A stretch of DNA of 64,000 bases from Nitrospiraceae bacterium (GTDB lineage Bacteria; Nitrospirota; Thermodesulfovibrionia; UBA6902), in the NCBI GenBank assembly GCA_003599275.1, contig QZJG01000044.1:1-64000 (forward strand), written 5' to 3'. Position numbers and translations under genes: made by a program. The notes beneath the pieces were generated by a model, which was given only the letters and a program-made list of their open reading frames with translations, made no database searches and was not told the origin of the DNA. This document shows positions 37,018 through 46,130 of the stretch, one piece after another (position 1 is the stretch's first letter; each line of letters starts with the position of its first letter).

Positions 37018-38085
37018 ATGAAAGAACAATTAAGAGAATTTAATTATCTAAGGACCATCGCGACTATTTCCATTATTGGAATTCATGCCTCTGGGCCATG
37101 GAGATATACAGACGCATTAGACAAATATGGCTTTATATGGAATGAAACTATGCGCTATGCTATTCCCCTTTTTTTAATTATCTCAGGTTTTTTATTGTTT
37201 AATGGTAACAATAAAGACGGGTTTTCGTATCTTGAATACTACAGGAAAAGATTTTCAAGAATAGTGGTACCTTACATATTATGGACAATATTTTATTTTG
37301 TTTATGATAATAAAAATAATTTAATGGAATTATGGGAATTCAAAGTCAGGTCAATCGTTAGATTGATTCGCATGTTGTGTGTGGGTTATGGGCATCTTTA
37401 TTTTATCGTTATTATTTTACAGATGTACATATTATTCCCTGTTTTAATAAAACTGATAAGAAGGTATCCTAAGGCTGTTTTATCAGCGGCATTCCTAATG
37501 ACTTTCTACTTGCAAACAGCAGAGTATTTAAATCTTTATCAGATAGAAATATTCTGGATGTTCGATCATAGATTCTATCAAAACATGTTTCCTACCTGGA
37601 TATTCTATTTTGCGTTTGGCATGTATGCCTCAGCTAATATACCAACAATAACAAAAATAGCATCTAACTATAGAATTGAGTTGTTCATAATCTGGATAAC
37701 AAGTTTGATTATATTGCTATTAGATAGTGAATTTTCAAGAGCATTTACAACATCAATAAAACCAACTGTATTGCTTTACGCTATAACCAGTTTTCTTTTT
37801 TTCTATTCTATCTCAATATCTTTCCATGTGATTACAAACCCAGCCGGCAAATTTGCCGACTGGGTTTCCTCACAATCGTACATTATTTATCTGAGTCATC
37901 TGTTTTTCATAAGAGAAATTAGAATGTTGACAAATAACGATAATTGGAATAGTCTTTTGGGAATGACTGCTTTGTTTTTTCTTACTCTCATCAGTTGTCT
38001 TTTATTCGCGTACATTATTAGCCTTCGATCTGTTGCTCCTTGGTTGGGAGGAACAAATATCTGGCGTTCTGAAAAACAATCCTGA
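37018..38085 (+). CDS. integral membrane acyltransferase (acyltransferase 3 family)
   Basis: REFNYLRTIATISIIGIHASGPWRY ... RFSRIVVPYILWTIFYFVYD; polytopic. Confidence 0.88.
   Translation: MKEQLREFNYLRTIATISIIGIHASGPWRYTDALDKYGFIWNETMRYAIPLFLIISGFLLFNGNNKDGFSYLEYYRKRFSRIVVPYILWTIFYFVYDNKNNLMELWEFKVRSIVRLIRMLCVGYGHLYFIVIILQMYILFPVLIKLIRRYPKAVLSAAFLMTFYLQTAEYLNLYQIEIFWMFDHRFYQNMFPTWIFYFAFGMYASANIPTITKIASNYRIELFIIWITSLIILLLDSEFSRAFTTSIKPTVLLYAITSFLFFYSISISFHVITNPAGKFADWVSSQSYIIYLSHLFFIREIRMLTNNDNWNSLLGMTALFFLTLISCLLFAYIISLRSVAPWLGGTNIWRSEKQS
37836..37867. repeat. 32-bp near-perfect palindrome inside the acyltransferase CDS
   Basis: AAACCCAGCCGGCAAATTTGCCGACTGGGTTT, 16-nt arms with one mismatch and no spacer. 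Confidence 0.8.
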
Positions 38086-38188
38086 GCCGCTCTATCTGGA
38101 TTTCATGCATTTAAATCACAGAGGCATCCAGATTATCGCAAAAAAGATATTTGATGATCTGCTTAATGCAAGCTCCGCGAGCAACTGA
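38084..38188 (+). pseudogene. C-terminal remnant of an SGNH/GDSL hydrolase
   Basis: EPLYLDFMHLNHRGIQIIAKKIFDDLLNASSASN*: block V DxxHLNxxG motif; starts at the acyltransferase stop with no start codon. Confidence 0.6.
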
Positions 38189-38217
38189 GATGGCATAACT
38201 TCCAGGATGATTCTTAT

Positions 38218-39426
38218 ATGCGCAACATTCGTGTTTTAGTATACATATCTGTGTTCCTCCTATGGATGGAAGGTATTCCTTTTCTTTCCAAATACTCATC
38301 CATGACTGTATTTGGGAGAGAGTTATACTGGAATGATATTGTCTTTGGTCTATTATTTTCCTGGTCACTTGCCAATCTGAATATTGTAGTTAAATATCTT
38401 AGAAACAACAACCAGTATCAGCAAACAATATTCCTGTTTATGCTGTGGGGAGCAGTACCGCTGTTACACGGGTGGCTTAATGATAACGGAAATCTGTTCT
38501 CTGACCTCAGATTGTTTGCATGGGGACTTTTCGGGATTGTTGGGCCCTTGGGGTTTAAATCATTTCAACAGTTTAATAAATTTCTAAAATTTTATTTGTT
38601 CCTTCACACGATCCGTCTGTTTTACTTTTTTATCGTCTTAATTACTGCGTTTAATTTGATTGGAAAGTTCATTGACGGACGATTTGATAACATAGCATGT
38701 ACTATCCTGATCACTGGAATTGCAATCTTTACAAAAACAAAGACACGATATGAAAAATTTCTTTACTACATAGTGCTCCCTGTTTCTCTGTTTATAGTTA
38801 TAACTGATTATACCCGTACCATATATCTTGAATATCTGATCAGCATCGTTATGTTTATAATTTTTGGGAAGAAGATACGCGGGTTTAAATTAAGACGATT
38901 TTATAAATATATTACATATGGTGGAGTTGCTGTTGTCCTGATGATATTGCCGTTATCAGCAGGAATAGTAGAAAAAGTTCAGGAACGATTCGGGTCGATT
39001 GCGGAATATCAAATGGATGGGAGTGCAATGGCGCGTATCATAGCATGGGACATAAGCATTGGCAAACTTCAACAAAGTCCATTATTCGGATTCGGATCTG
39101 GGGTGGATGTTGGCGTACATTTTCCGGGATTAATACGCCCCATGACTCCTCATAATGCATATGTACAGATTGCCATGTGGGGAGGGATCAGCACGGTATT
39201 GGTTTTTTTAATAATACAGGGATTAATTATCAGGCGTGGTATTAAGGAAAGCATTCGCGCATCTAATCCACACGTCGCATTCCTTCTGCTGACCTGCAGT
39301 ATTATGGCAACAGGATTCTTATTTGCGTCAAATTTTACGCCTACGGGGGGGAATGGCTATTTTCACTTCTGGTATTATGCTACATTGGTACTGATACCCT
39401 TAAGACTCAGTAAAATGTCTCAGTAG
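38218..39426 (+). CDS. O-antigen ligase/polymerase (Wzy/WaaL-like)
   Basis: 402 aa polytopic; SPLFGFGSGVDVGVHFPGLIRPMTPHNAYVQIAMWGGI: G..PHN motif. Confidence 0.85.
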   Translation: MRNIRVLVYISVFLLWMEGIPFLSKYSSMTVFGRELYWNDIVFGLLFSWSLANLNIVVKYLRNNNQYQQTIFLFMLWGAVPLLHGWLNDNGNLFSDLRLFAWGLFGIVGPLGFKSFQQFNKFLKFYLFLHTIRLFYFFIVLITAFNLIGKFIDGRFDNIACTILITGIAIFTKTKTRYEKFLYYIVLPVSLFIVITDYTRTIYLEYLISIVMFIIFGKKIRGFKLRRFYKYITYGGVAVVLMILPLSAGIVEKVQERFGSIAEYQMDGSAMARIIAWDISIGKLQQSPLFGFGSGVDVGVHFPGLIRPMTPHNAYVQIAMWGGISTVLVFLIIQGLIIRRGIKESIRASNPHVAFLLLTCSIMATGFLFASNFTPTGGNGYFHFWYYATLVLIPLRLSKMSQ

Positions 39427-39436
39427 CTTTAATACA

Positions 39437-40477
39437 ATGAAAATTCTCATAATCTTTTTTTCCGGTATCGGCAATTTTATCCTGTTCACTCCAACCTTGC
39501 GGGCTATACGCAACAAATATCCACATGCTGAGATAACTCTGTTAGTGAAGCAAAAAGTTGTTTTAGATATTATTCAGGAAGAAGGTCTTATTGACAATGT
39601 TGTTCACTATCCCCAAACAAATTCTCCTATAAAGAACATTCTTGTTCAAACGTCACTAATGCTGACTTTGAGAGCCAAAAACTACGACCTCGTTATTACG
39701 AACTTTGACGCGCAGGGATGGAAGCTATCCCTATTAGTTATGATGACCGATGGGAAAATCAATATCGGCTACAAGACCGGCAGGTGGTATGACAAATGTT
39801 ACGATACCCTGCTTACATATGATAAAAGAGTTCATGAAGTAGACAGGCATTTAAAAATTGCTGATTCACTTGGTGCGGATATTACAGATAACGTCCCGAT
39901 AATTTCCGTGAAAGATGAGGACAGGGAGTTTGCAAAAACGATTATTTCTCGGGATGGTTCTCCGCTCATTGGAATGCATCCCGGCTCAAGTGAATATCTA
40001 TGGAGAAAAAGATGGATGTCTGAAAGATTTGCCGCGCTTGCAGACCGTCTCTCGGAGAGATACGGAGCGAAGATACTTATTCTGGGCGGGAAGGATGAGG
40101 TTAAGCTTTCAGAAAAAATATCAATTCTTATGCACACTGCAAAACCACTTATCCTGGCAGGTAAGACGACCATCGGACAGGTTGCCGCACTGATTGAACA
40201 ATGTACCTTATTTATAAGCAATGACAGCGGACTTATGCACGTTGCTGCGGCGGTTAGGACCCCGGTAGTTGCCATCTTCGGTCCTACTGATCCGGTAAAA
40301 AACTCACCTTGCGGTGTTGGCCATACAATAGTAAGAAGCGGCATCCCGTGCAGTCCCTGCTTAACTTACGACAAGGATGGATGCAAGAGCCCGGAGTGCC
40401 TTGAAGCTGTCACGGTTGAGGGTGTGGTAGGTGTCGTTGAAAATAAATTAATGTCTTTGGGGTTTGTAAATAAATGA
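39437..40477 (+). CDS. GT9 family (ADP-heptose:LPS heptosyltransferase-like) glycosyltransferase
   Basis: ILIIFFSGIGNFILFTPTLRAIRNKYPHAEITLLV ... FISNDSGLMHVAAAVRTPVVAIFGPTDPVKNSP. Confidence 0.92.
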   Translation: MKILIIFFSGIGNFILFTPTLRAIRNKYPHAEITLLVKQKVVLDIIQEEGLIDNVVHYPQTNSPIKNILVQTSLMLTLRAKNYDLVITNFDAQGWKLSLLVMMTDGKINIGYKTGRWYDKCYDTLLTYDKRVHEVDRHLKIADSLGADITDNVPIISVKDEDREFAKTIISRDGSPLIGMHPGSSEYLWRKRWMSERFAALADRLSERYGAKILILGGKDEVKLSEKISILMHTAKPLILAGKTTIGQVAALIEQCTLFISNDSGLMHVAAAVRTPVVAIFGPTDPVKNSPCGVGHTIVRSGIPCSPCLTYDKDGCKSPECLEAVTVEGVVGVVENKLMSLGFVNK

Positions 40478-41190
40478 ACGAAAAAGAGCTTTATGAAAGG
40501 CAGTATGGGGAAAAGAAAATAAGCAGTGTCAATTCCTTCCCCCTGCTGCGAATGGTTTTGAAAAGATTTGATCTGCACAGGGAGGACCTTGCAATAAGTC
40601 TTCTTGATGGTGGTGAAAAGATGTTGGATGTTGGCTGTGGGAACGGTTCTCTTGTGTTTAAGGCAAGGGGCAAGTTTAAGGAAGTATTCGGAATAGATAT
40701 TTCGCCGTCAAGGATTGAAGAGGCAAAGATCAATGCAGTGAGGCAGTTCAGAAATCTTGATGGCATGTCTTTTTCATCCTGTAATATCAATGAAAAGATA
40801 GATTTTCCGGATAACATGTTTGACGCCGCAACAAGTATTGCGGTTATCGAACATGTCTTTGATCCTTATTTTGTCATCGGGGAAATACGCCGAGTTTTGA
40901 GACCCGGAGGAATATTTATAGGAGAGGTTCCCAATATTGCTTATATAAGACAAAGGATTCATCTTCTTTGCGGAAAATTGCCGGTTACCTCATCCCCTTA
41001 TAACTGGAAAGAGATAGGTTGGGACGGAGGGCATCTACATTATTTCACAAAAAAGACTTTTTGCAGATTGATTGAGGAATCTGGTTTCCGGATATTAGAA
41101 GTCAGCGGTAGCGGATTGTTGGCACAGTTCAGAAACTTTTATCCTTCTTTACTAACCGGCGATATTTGTGTGAAAGCACAGAAGTGTTAG
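40474..41190 (+). CDS. class I SAM-dependent methyltransferase
   Basis: MLDVGCGNGSLVFKARGKFKEVFGIDISPSRIEEAK ... AATSIAVIEHVFDP. Confidence 0.9.
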   Translation: MNEKELYERQYGEKKISSVNSFPLLRMVLKRFDLHREDLAISLLDGGEKMLDVGCGNGSLVFKARGKFKEVFGIDISPSRIEEAKINAVRQFRNLDGMSFSSCNINEKIDFPDNMFDAATSIAVIEHVFDPYFVIGEIRRVLRPGGIFIGEVPNIAYIRQRIHLLCGKLPVTSSPYNWKEIGWDGGHLHYFTKKTFCRLIEESGFRILEVSGSGLLAQFRNFYPSLLTGDICVKAQKC

Positions 41191-42323
41191 AGAATAAAAA
41201 AATAGTTGTTCTACACAACATAATCGCACCCTACAAGACATTATTATTTAATGCGTTATATGATATCTTCCCTGATCTGAAAGTGCTGTATATTTCAAAA
41301 ACTGAAAACAGGAGAGAATGGGATATAAAAACTGACGAGTTGAAGTTTCCACACGAAATTATGTTTGAGTCTCCGTTGGATGAAGTGCCTGCTGTTTCGT
41401 TGTTTAGATATACGTGGACCAGTTTAAATGTGTTGAATCCAGATGTACTTATAATTGACGGGTACATTTATGCATCCTCATGGGCGGGGCTTTTCTGGGC
41501 AAAGGTCAATAAAAGAAAGGTAATACTATGGTCATCCTCCAATGAGGACGATCACGATAGAATGTTTTACAAGGAATCGGTAAAAAAGTTCTTTGTTAAG
41601 AAATGTGATGCTTATAATGTCTATGGGACAAAGAGCAGAGCATATCTTCAAAAACTTGGCGCAAACAGTAATAAGCTTACCATCGTAGGCAATAATACAG
41701 ACAATGCATTTTATTACAGTGAGACGATGAAGCTGAGAAATGATAGAGCGGCTTTATGTAAAAAACTTAATGTTCCTGGAAAAAATTTCCTCTATATCGG
41801 CAGGTTTTCATCGGAGAAAAATATTTTACATCTTCTCGATGCTTATAGAAGAATAGCGGAGAGAAATAACAAGTGGGGATTGATTTTAGTCGGAAGCGGT
41901 CCTCAGAAAAAAGAAATCGAGGATTATACACAGAAGCACAGGATTAAGAATGTTTCCCTGCCTGGCTTTAAACAGAAAATTGATATCCCGGAATATCTTG
42001 CTCTAAGTGATGTTTTCATTCTCCCGAGCAGATCAGAACCGTGGGGTATTGTGGTAAATGAAGCGATGGCTGCCGGCTTGCCTGTTTTAGTATCTAAGAA
42101 ATGTGGTTGCTATCCAGATCTGGTTAAGGATGGTGAGAATGGCTTTGCCTTTGATCCCTTTGATAAAGACGAGTTGTTCAATTTGATGAAGAAAATCGTT
42201 GAAGGCAAAACAGATATTGAGGAAATGGGCAGGCGATCACTGGAAATTGTCAGTAACTTTACTCCTGAAAAGGCAGCGGGAATAATATCGGGAACCATCA
42301 GATGTGCATTAAATGAAGTATAA
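41184..42323 (+). CDS. GT4 family glycosyltransferase (track start 41166)
   Basis: NFLYIGRFSSEKNILHLLDAY ... DVFILPSRSEPWGIVVNEAMAAGLPVLVSKKCG. Confidence 0.92.
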   Translation: MLENKKIVVLHNIIAPYKTLLFNALYDIFPDLKVLYISKTENRREWDIKTDELKFPHEIMFESPLDEVPAVSLFRYTWTSLNVLNPDVLIIDGYIYASSWAGLFWAKVNKRKVILWSSSNEDDHDRMFYKESVKKFFVKKCDAYNVYGTKSRAYLQKLGANSNKLTIVGNNTDNAFYYSETMKLRNDRAALCKKLNVPGKNFLYIGRFSSEKNILHLLDAYRRIAERNNKWGLILVGSGPQKKEIEDYTQKHRIKNVSLPGFKQKIDIPEYLALSDVFILPSRSEPWGIVVNEAMAAGLPVLVSKKCGCYPDLVKDGENGFAFDPFDKDELFNLMKKIVEGKTDIEEMGRRSLEIVSNFTPEKAAGIISGTIRCALNEV

Positions 42324-42329
42324 GCAGAA

Positions 42330-43190
42330 ATGTTAAAGAAAATTGCCAGGTTTATTTGCTGTCCCGATGATGGTTCAGCTATAACTCTCAAAGATGGATT
42401 TTGGGAATGTCTCACCTGTAAAAGAAAGTCCAAAATTCTTGCTGACAATTTTTTAGAAATATTACCCTCTGTTTTCCCTGCGTGGGATTTGAAAGACAAT
42501 GAGCCCCAAAAATCCGGAGATATGTATCAGCAGGAGTTTAATCGGGAGTTTTCCTGGGAAGCATCAGGTGGGTGGGGTGATCTGAGCTATGCACCTCCGG
42601 GAACCAGCGGTTTTTATAAAAGCGAGATGGAGAAAATCCGTGAGCTTCTTAATCCTGCATCCAATGCGATTGCAATCGATGTTTCAGGAGCGGTCGGTAA
42701 CTATTCCCGGTCTTTGTCCGATAAAGTGGCAACAATGGTTAATTGTGATCTGCACGCACCTTCCATAATAACAGCACATAACCGAAGAGCAGATAATATG
42801 GTGTGTATCCGGACTCCTTACCTGAAATTGCCGTTTGTTCAAAATACCTTTGATTATGCAATTTGTACCGACACGCTGATCAGGGGATGGAATCATGAGG
42901 TCAAGTTGTTGAAAGAAATCCTGCGAGTATTGAAACCAGGGGGGAAAGCAATAGTTGATTTCCACAACCGGAAGTGGTTTGCTAAAAATAGGGACATCTG
43001 CGCATATGCACTCTCTGATGTGAAACGGGTACTTGCGGAAGCAAGTATCGGTCATTATTCTGTTTATCCTTTTGGATATGTCCCCCTCAGGATTGTTCCA
43101 TCTGAATTCATTTACAGCATATTGGACAATATAGCCGGGATTTTCCTTCCGTGTAAACGTCATATTGTTATATTTACCAAAGTCGACTAA
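42330..43190 (+). CDS. methyltransferase with Trm112-like N-terminal zinc-ribbon-type segment
   Basis: FICCPDDGSAITLKDGFWECLTCKRKSKILADNFLEILP then IAIDVSGAVGNYSRSL.. ILRVLKPGGKAIVDF. Confidence 0.82.
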   Translation: MLKKIARFICCPDDGSAITLKDGFWECLTCKRKSKILADNFLEILPSVFPAWDLKDNEPQKSGDMYQQEFNREFSWEASGGWGDLSYAPPGTSGFYKSEMEKIRELLNPASNAIAIDVSGAVGNYSRSLSDKVATMVNCDLHAPSIITAHNRRADNMVCIRTPYLKLPFVQNTFDYAICTDTLIRGWNHEVKLLKEILRVLKPGGKAIVDFHNRKWFAKNRDICAYALSDVKRVLAEASIGHYSVYPFGYVPLRIVPSEFIYSILDNIAGIFLPCKRHIVIFTKVD

Positions 43191-44002
43191 TGCCGGGCTT
43201 AGAGACCAAGCAGATTATTAAAAGGTATACGGGCAAATTTATAACAGCCTTCAGTCTCAATAAATCAACGAAACTGTCAGTTATTTTAAACTATCATTCC
43301 GTCCATCCAACTCATAATTTTGCTACAACGCCAAATGACTTTTTACAGCAAATGGAGTATCTGGTGGCCAACTTTACCATGGTCTCTCTGCCGGACTTTT
43401 ATAAATTGCGTATTGCAGGCAAATCTCTTCCTGACAGACTGGCAATAATTACTTTCGATGACGGATATGAGGATAACTACACCTATGCATTCCCTGTCTT
43501 AAAACAATTCGGGATAAAGGCTACTGTCTTCCTGACAACAGGATTTATTAACGGAGAAGTTGATATCACTGAAAAAGATGGTACGTATCAGGACTTGAAG
43601 GCATTAACATGGGAGCAGGTAAGAGAGATGAGGGGAGATGGTATATCATTCGGCGCTCATACTCATACCCATCCGATATTGACGGAAATATCTTTGGACC
43701 AAGCTGAAGGAGAAATTTCCCGCTCAAAGAAAATCCTGGAGGAGAAATTAGGGGAACCGGCAGGACTTTTTGCCTACCCTTTTGGCCAGCCAAAAACATT
43801 TAATCGCAATATAATAGATCTTCTGAAAAAACATGGTTTTAAATCAGCCTGTTCCACTCTCTGGGGATGCAATAACAGCAATGTGGATATTTTTTCACTG
43901 AATAGAATTCGAATAGATGCCTGCGATACATTCCACGACTTCAAGGAAAAAGTTAATGGAAAGTGGGAATTTATAAAATGGATACAGGCGCTGAGAGGGT
44001 AA
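43190..44002 (+). CDS. polysaccharide deacetylase (NodB homology)
   Basis: LAIITFDDGYEDNYTYAFPVLKQFGIKATVFLTTGFI ... SFGAHTHTHPIL. Confidence 0.92.
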   Translation: MPGLETKQIIKRYTGKFITAFSLNKSTKLSVILNYHSVHPTHNFATTPNDFLQQMEYLVANFTMVSLPDFYKLRIAGKSLPDRLAIITFDDGYEDNYTYAFPVLKQFGIKATVFLTTGFINGEVDITEKDGTYQDLKALTWEQVREMRGDGISFGAHTHTHPILTEISLDQAEGEISRSKKILEEKLGEPAGLFAYPFGQPKTFNRNIIDLLKKHGFKSACSTLWGCNNSNVDIFSLNRIRIDACDTFHDFKEKVNGKWEFIKWIQALRG

Positions 44003-44012
44003 ATAATATAGC

Positions 44013-45170
44013 ATGACAAAGAGAAAATCAATACTATGTATTGTACCTCTCCCCCCGCCGGTTACCGGCGCTGCGCTCGCGTCTGAGACTGTGATCAATT
44101 TTCTGAAACATCATCATGACGTAACTGTTGTTCCATATCAGAGGGGGAATTTGGTAAGCGGCAAATTTTCTTTAAATCAGTTAATCAAAAGTATTATTAT
44201 CGGGATAAAATTAAAATTCATAAGGAAAAAGTATGACAGCGTATATCTTGTTAACTCATCATCATTATGGGGAAATAAGCGTGATATTTTTTTCCTGCTG
44301 ATGATGGGGAAAGATTTAAGGCGGAAAACGGTTTTGCACCGCCACGGCGCAAATTTTGCCAAATATATAAATGAAGCGTCGTTCCCGGTAAGATTTTTAA
44401 ATAAAAAAATGCTTGGTGAGGTCAAAAACGCCATTGTCCTCGGTGAAACTCTCAGTGATATATTTGACGGATATATTCAGAAAGACAAAATTAAAATTGT
44501 TAATAACTTTTACAGCTCTGCTCTGCTCATTCCCGATGGAAGATTCAAAGCAAAATACAACGATATTAATAAAGTATCTATTTTATTTTTAAGTAATTTG
44601 ATCAAAGAAAAAGGTTACAAATTGCTGCTTGACGTATTCTTGTCTCTTCCCAATGATATCGCGAATAGAGCAGAGATTCATTTTGCAGGCGAGATATTCT
44701 CAGCTAAAGAAAAAGCATGTTTTCTGGATAGACTCAGAGGAAGGACCAATATTTTTTATCACGGGCCTGTAACAGGCAAAAAAAAGCAGGAATTATTATG
44801 GGATGCCCACATTTTTTGCCTCCCAACGGTTTATAAGTTTGAAGGACAGCCGATTGCCCTGCTTGAGTCATATGTATCGGGATGCATAGCGCTTATAACC
44901 CAAAATGGAGGGATAAAAGATATATTTGTCGATAGCAAAAACGGATTGGCTTTGGATGTTTCTTTCAATATAGATCTGCCAAAGGTAATAGAGAGAACGA
45001 GAAGAGAACTGGATAAAAAACTAAGAGTACTAATAATGGATATAAATAAATATAAGCATATAGCTGATTTCAATCGGGGAGAGGCTATGAATAAATATAC
45101 AGAGGTATCATATTGCAGGAATGTTGAGAAGATACTTATTGGCGAGAATGAAGTACAGATGGAGAGTTAA
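44013..45170 (+). CDS. GT4 family glycosyltransferase
   Basis: LCIVPLPPPVTGAALASETVINFL ... VSILFLSNLIKEKGYKLLLDVF ... FCLPTVYKFEGQPIALLESYVSG. Confidence 0.88.
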   Translation: MTKRKSILCIVPLPPPVTGAALASETVINFLKHHHDVTVVPYQRGNLVSGKFSLNQLIKSIIIGIKLKFIRKKYDSVYLVNSSSLWGNKRDIFFLLMMGKDLRRKTVLHRHGANFAKYINEASFPVRFLNKKMLGEVKNAIVLGETLSDIFDGYIQKDKIKIVNNFYSSALLIPDGRFKAKYNDINKVSILFLSNLIKEKGYKLLLDVFLSLPNDIANRAEIHFAGEIFSAKEKACFLDRLRGRTNIFYHGPVTGKKKQELLWDAHIFCLPTVYKFEGQPIALLESYVSGCIALITQNGGIKDIFVDSKNGLALDVSFNIDLPKVIERTRRELDKKLRVLIMDINKYKHIADFNRGEAMNKYTEVSYCRNVEKILIGENEVQMES

Positions 45171-45923
45171 ATGAAAGTCTCCATCATCACAGCAGCCTTT
45201 AACAATTGTGACACTGTTGAAGATTCCATCCGGAGTGTAATAAACCAGAAATATGAAAATATCGAATATATAGTAGTTGACGGCGGCTCGTCGGACGGCA
45301 CGGTTGAAATTGTAAAGGAATACCAGGGTAAAATCGCAAAGTGGATAAGTGAAAGCGATAAAGGCATCTATCATGCGCTGAATAAGGGACTGAAAATGTC
45401 CACAGGTGACATCATCGGTTTTCTTCATGCTGACGACTTATACGCTAACGACATGGTTATTGATTGGGTAGTTTCCCGTATTGTTAATTGTGATACTGAA
45501 GGCTGCTATGGTGACCTCCTGTATGTTAATAAAAAAAACACTGATAAAATAGTCCGATACTGGAAATCCCGTCCTTACAGTGAGGGGTTATTTCAGAACG
45601 GATGGATGCCGCCGCATCCGACATTTTTTGTAAGGAAAGAAGTATATGAAAGACATGGCTTCTTCAATACTGATTTTAAAATTGCATCTGATTATGAACT
45701 GATGCTGAGATTCATTGAGAAGAACAAAATTTCCACTCATTACATTCCTGAGGTTCTTGTTAAAATGAGGGCGGGCGGGACAAGTAACGGGAGCCTGAAA
45801 AATTTGTTCATTAAAAGCTCTGAAGATTACAAGGCCTGGAAGGTGAATAATCTTGATGGCGGGCTCTATACTATTTTGTTGAAAAACCTCTCCAAGCTAC
45901 CGCAGTTTTTTAAAAGAGGTTAA
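45171..45923 (+). CDS. GT2 family glycosyltransferase
   Basis: MKVSIITAAFNNCDTVEDSIRSVINQKYENIEYIVVDGGSSDGTVEIV ... ISESDKGIYHALNKGLKMSTGDIIGFLHADD. Confidence 0.94.
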   Translation: MKVSIITAAFNNCDTVEDSIRSVINQKYENIEYIVVDGGSSDGTVEIVKEYQGKIAKWISESDKGIYHALNKGLKMSTGDIIGFLHADDLYANDMVIDWVVSRIVNCDTEGCYGDLLYVNKKNTDKIVRYWKSRPYSEGLFQNGWMPPHPTFFVRKEVYERHGFFNTDFKIASDYELMLRFIEKNKISTHYIPEVLVKMRAGGTSNGSLKNLFIKSSEDYKAWKVNNLDGGLYTILLKNLSKLPQFFKRG

Positions 45924-46058
45924 AGATTGATTAAAGGGTATGAGATAGGGATTATGGGATAGGGAATAAGGGGTAAAAGGCAGGTTAAAAATACAAAAGA
46001 AGGAGGGGGCATGCATTGGAAGGAGTTGGAGGTTTTGAAGAAGGCAGATGCTTTACGG

Positions 46059-46130
46059 AGTCTCGACTTTCATGCATCATATTGCATTATAGTCTTGACT
46101 TTTATGCAGTCCTATGCAAAATAGTCTTTA
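46059..46130 (+). promoter_or_regulatory. two tandem 32-nt repeats plus partial third copy abutting the AAA gene start (operator-like)
   Basis: AGTCTCGACTTTCATGCATCATATTGCATTAT / AGTCTTGACTTTTATGCAGTCCTATGCAAAAT / AGTCTTTA(TG); each 32-mer has two TGCA sites. Confidence 0.65.
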
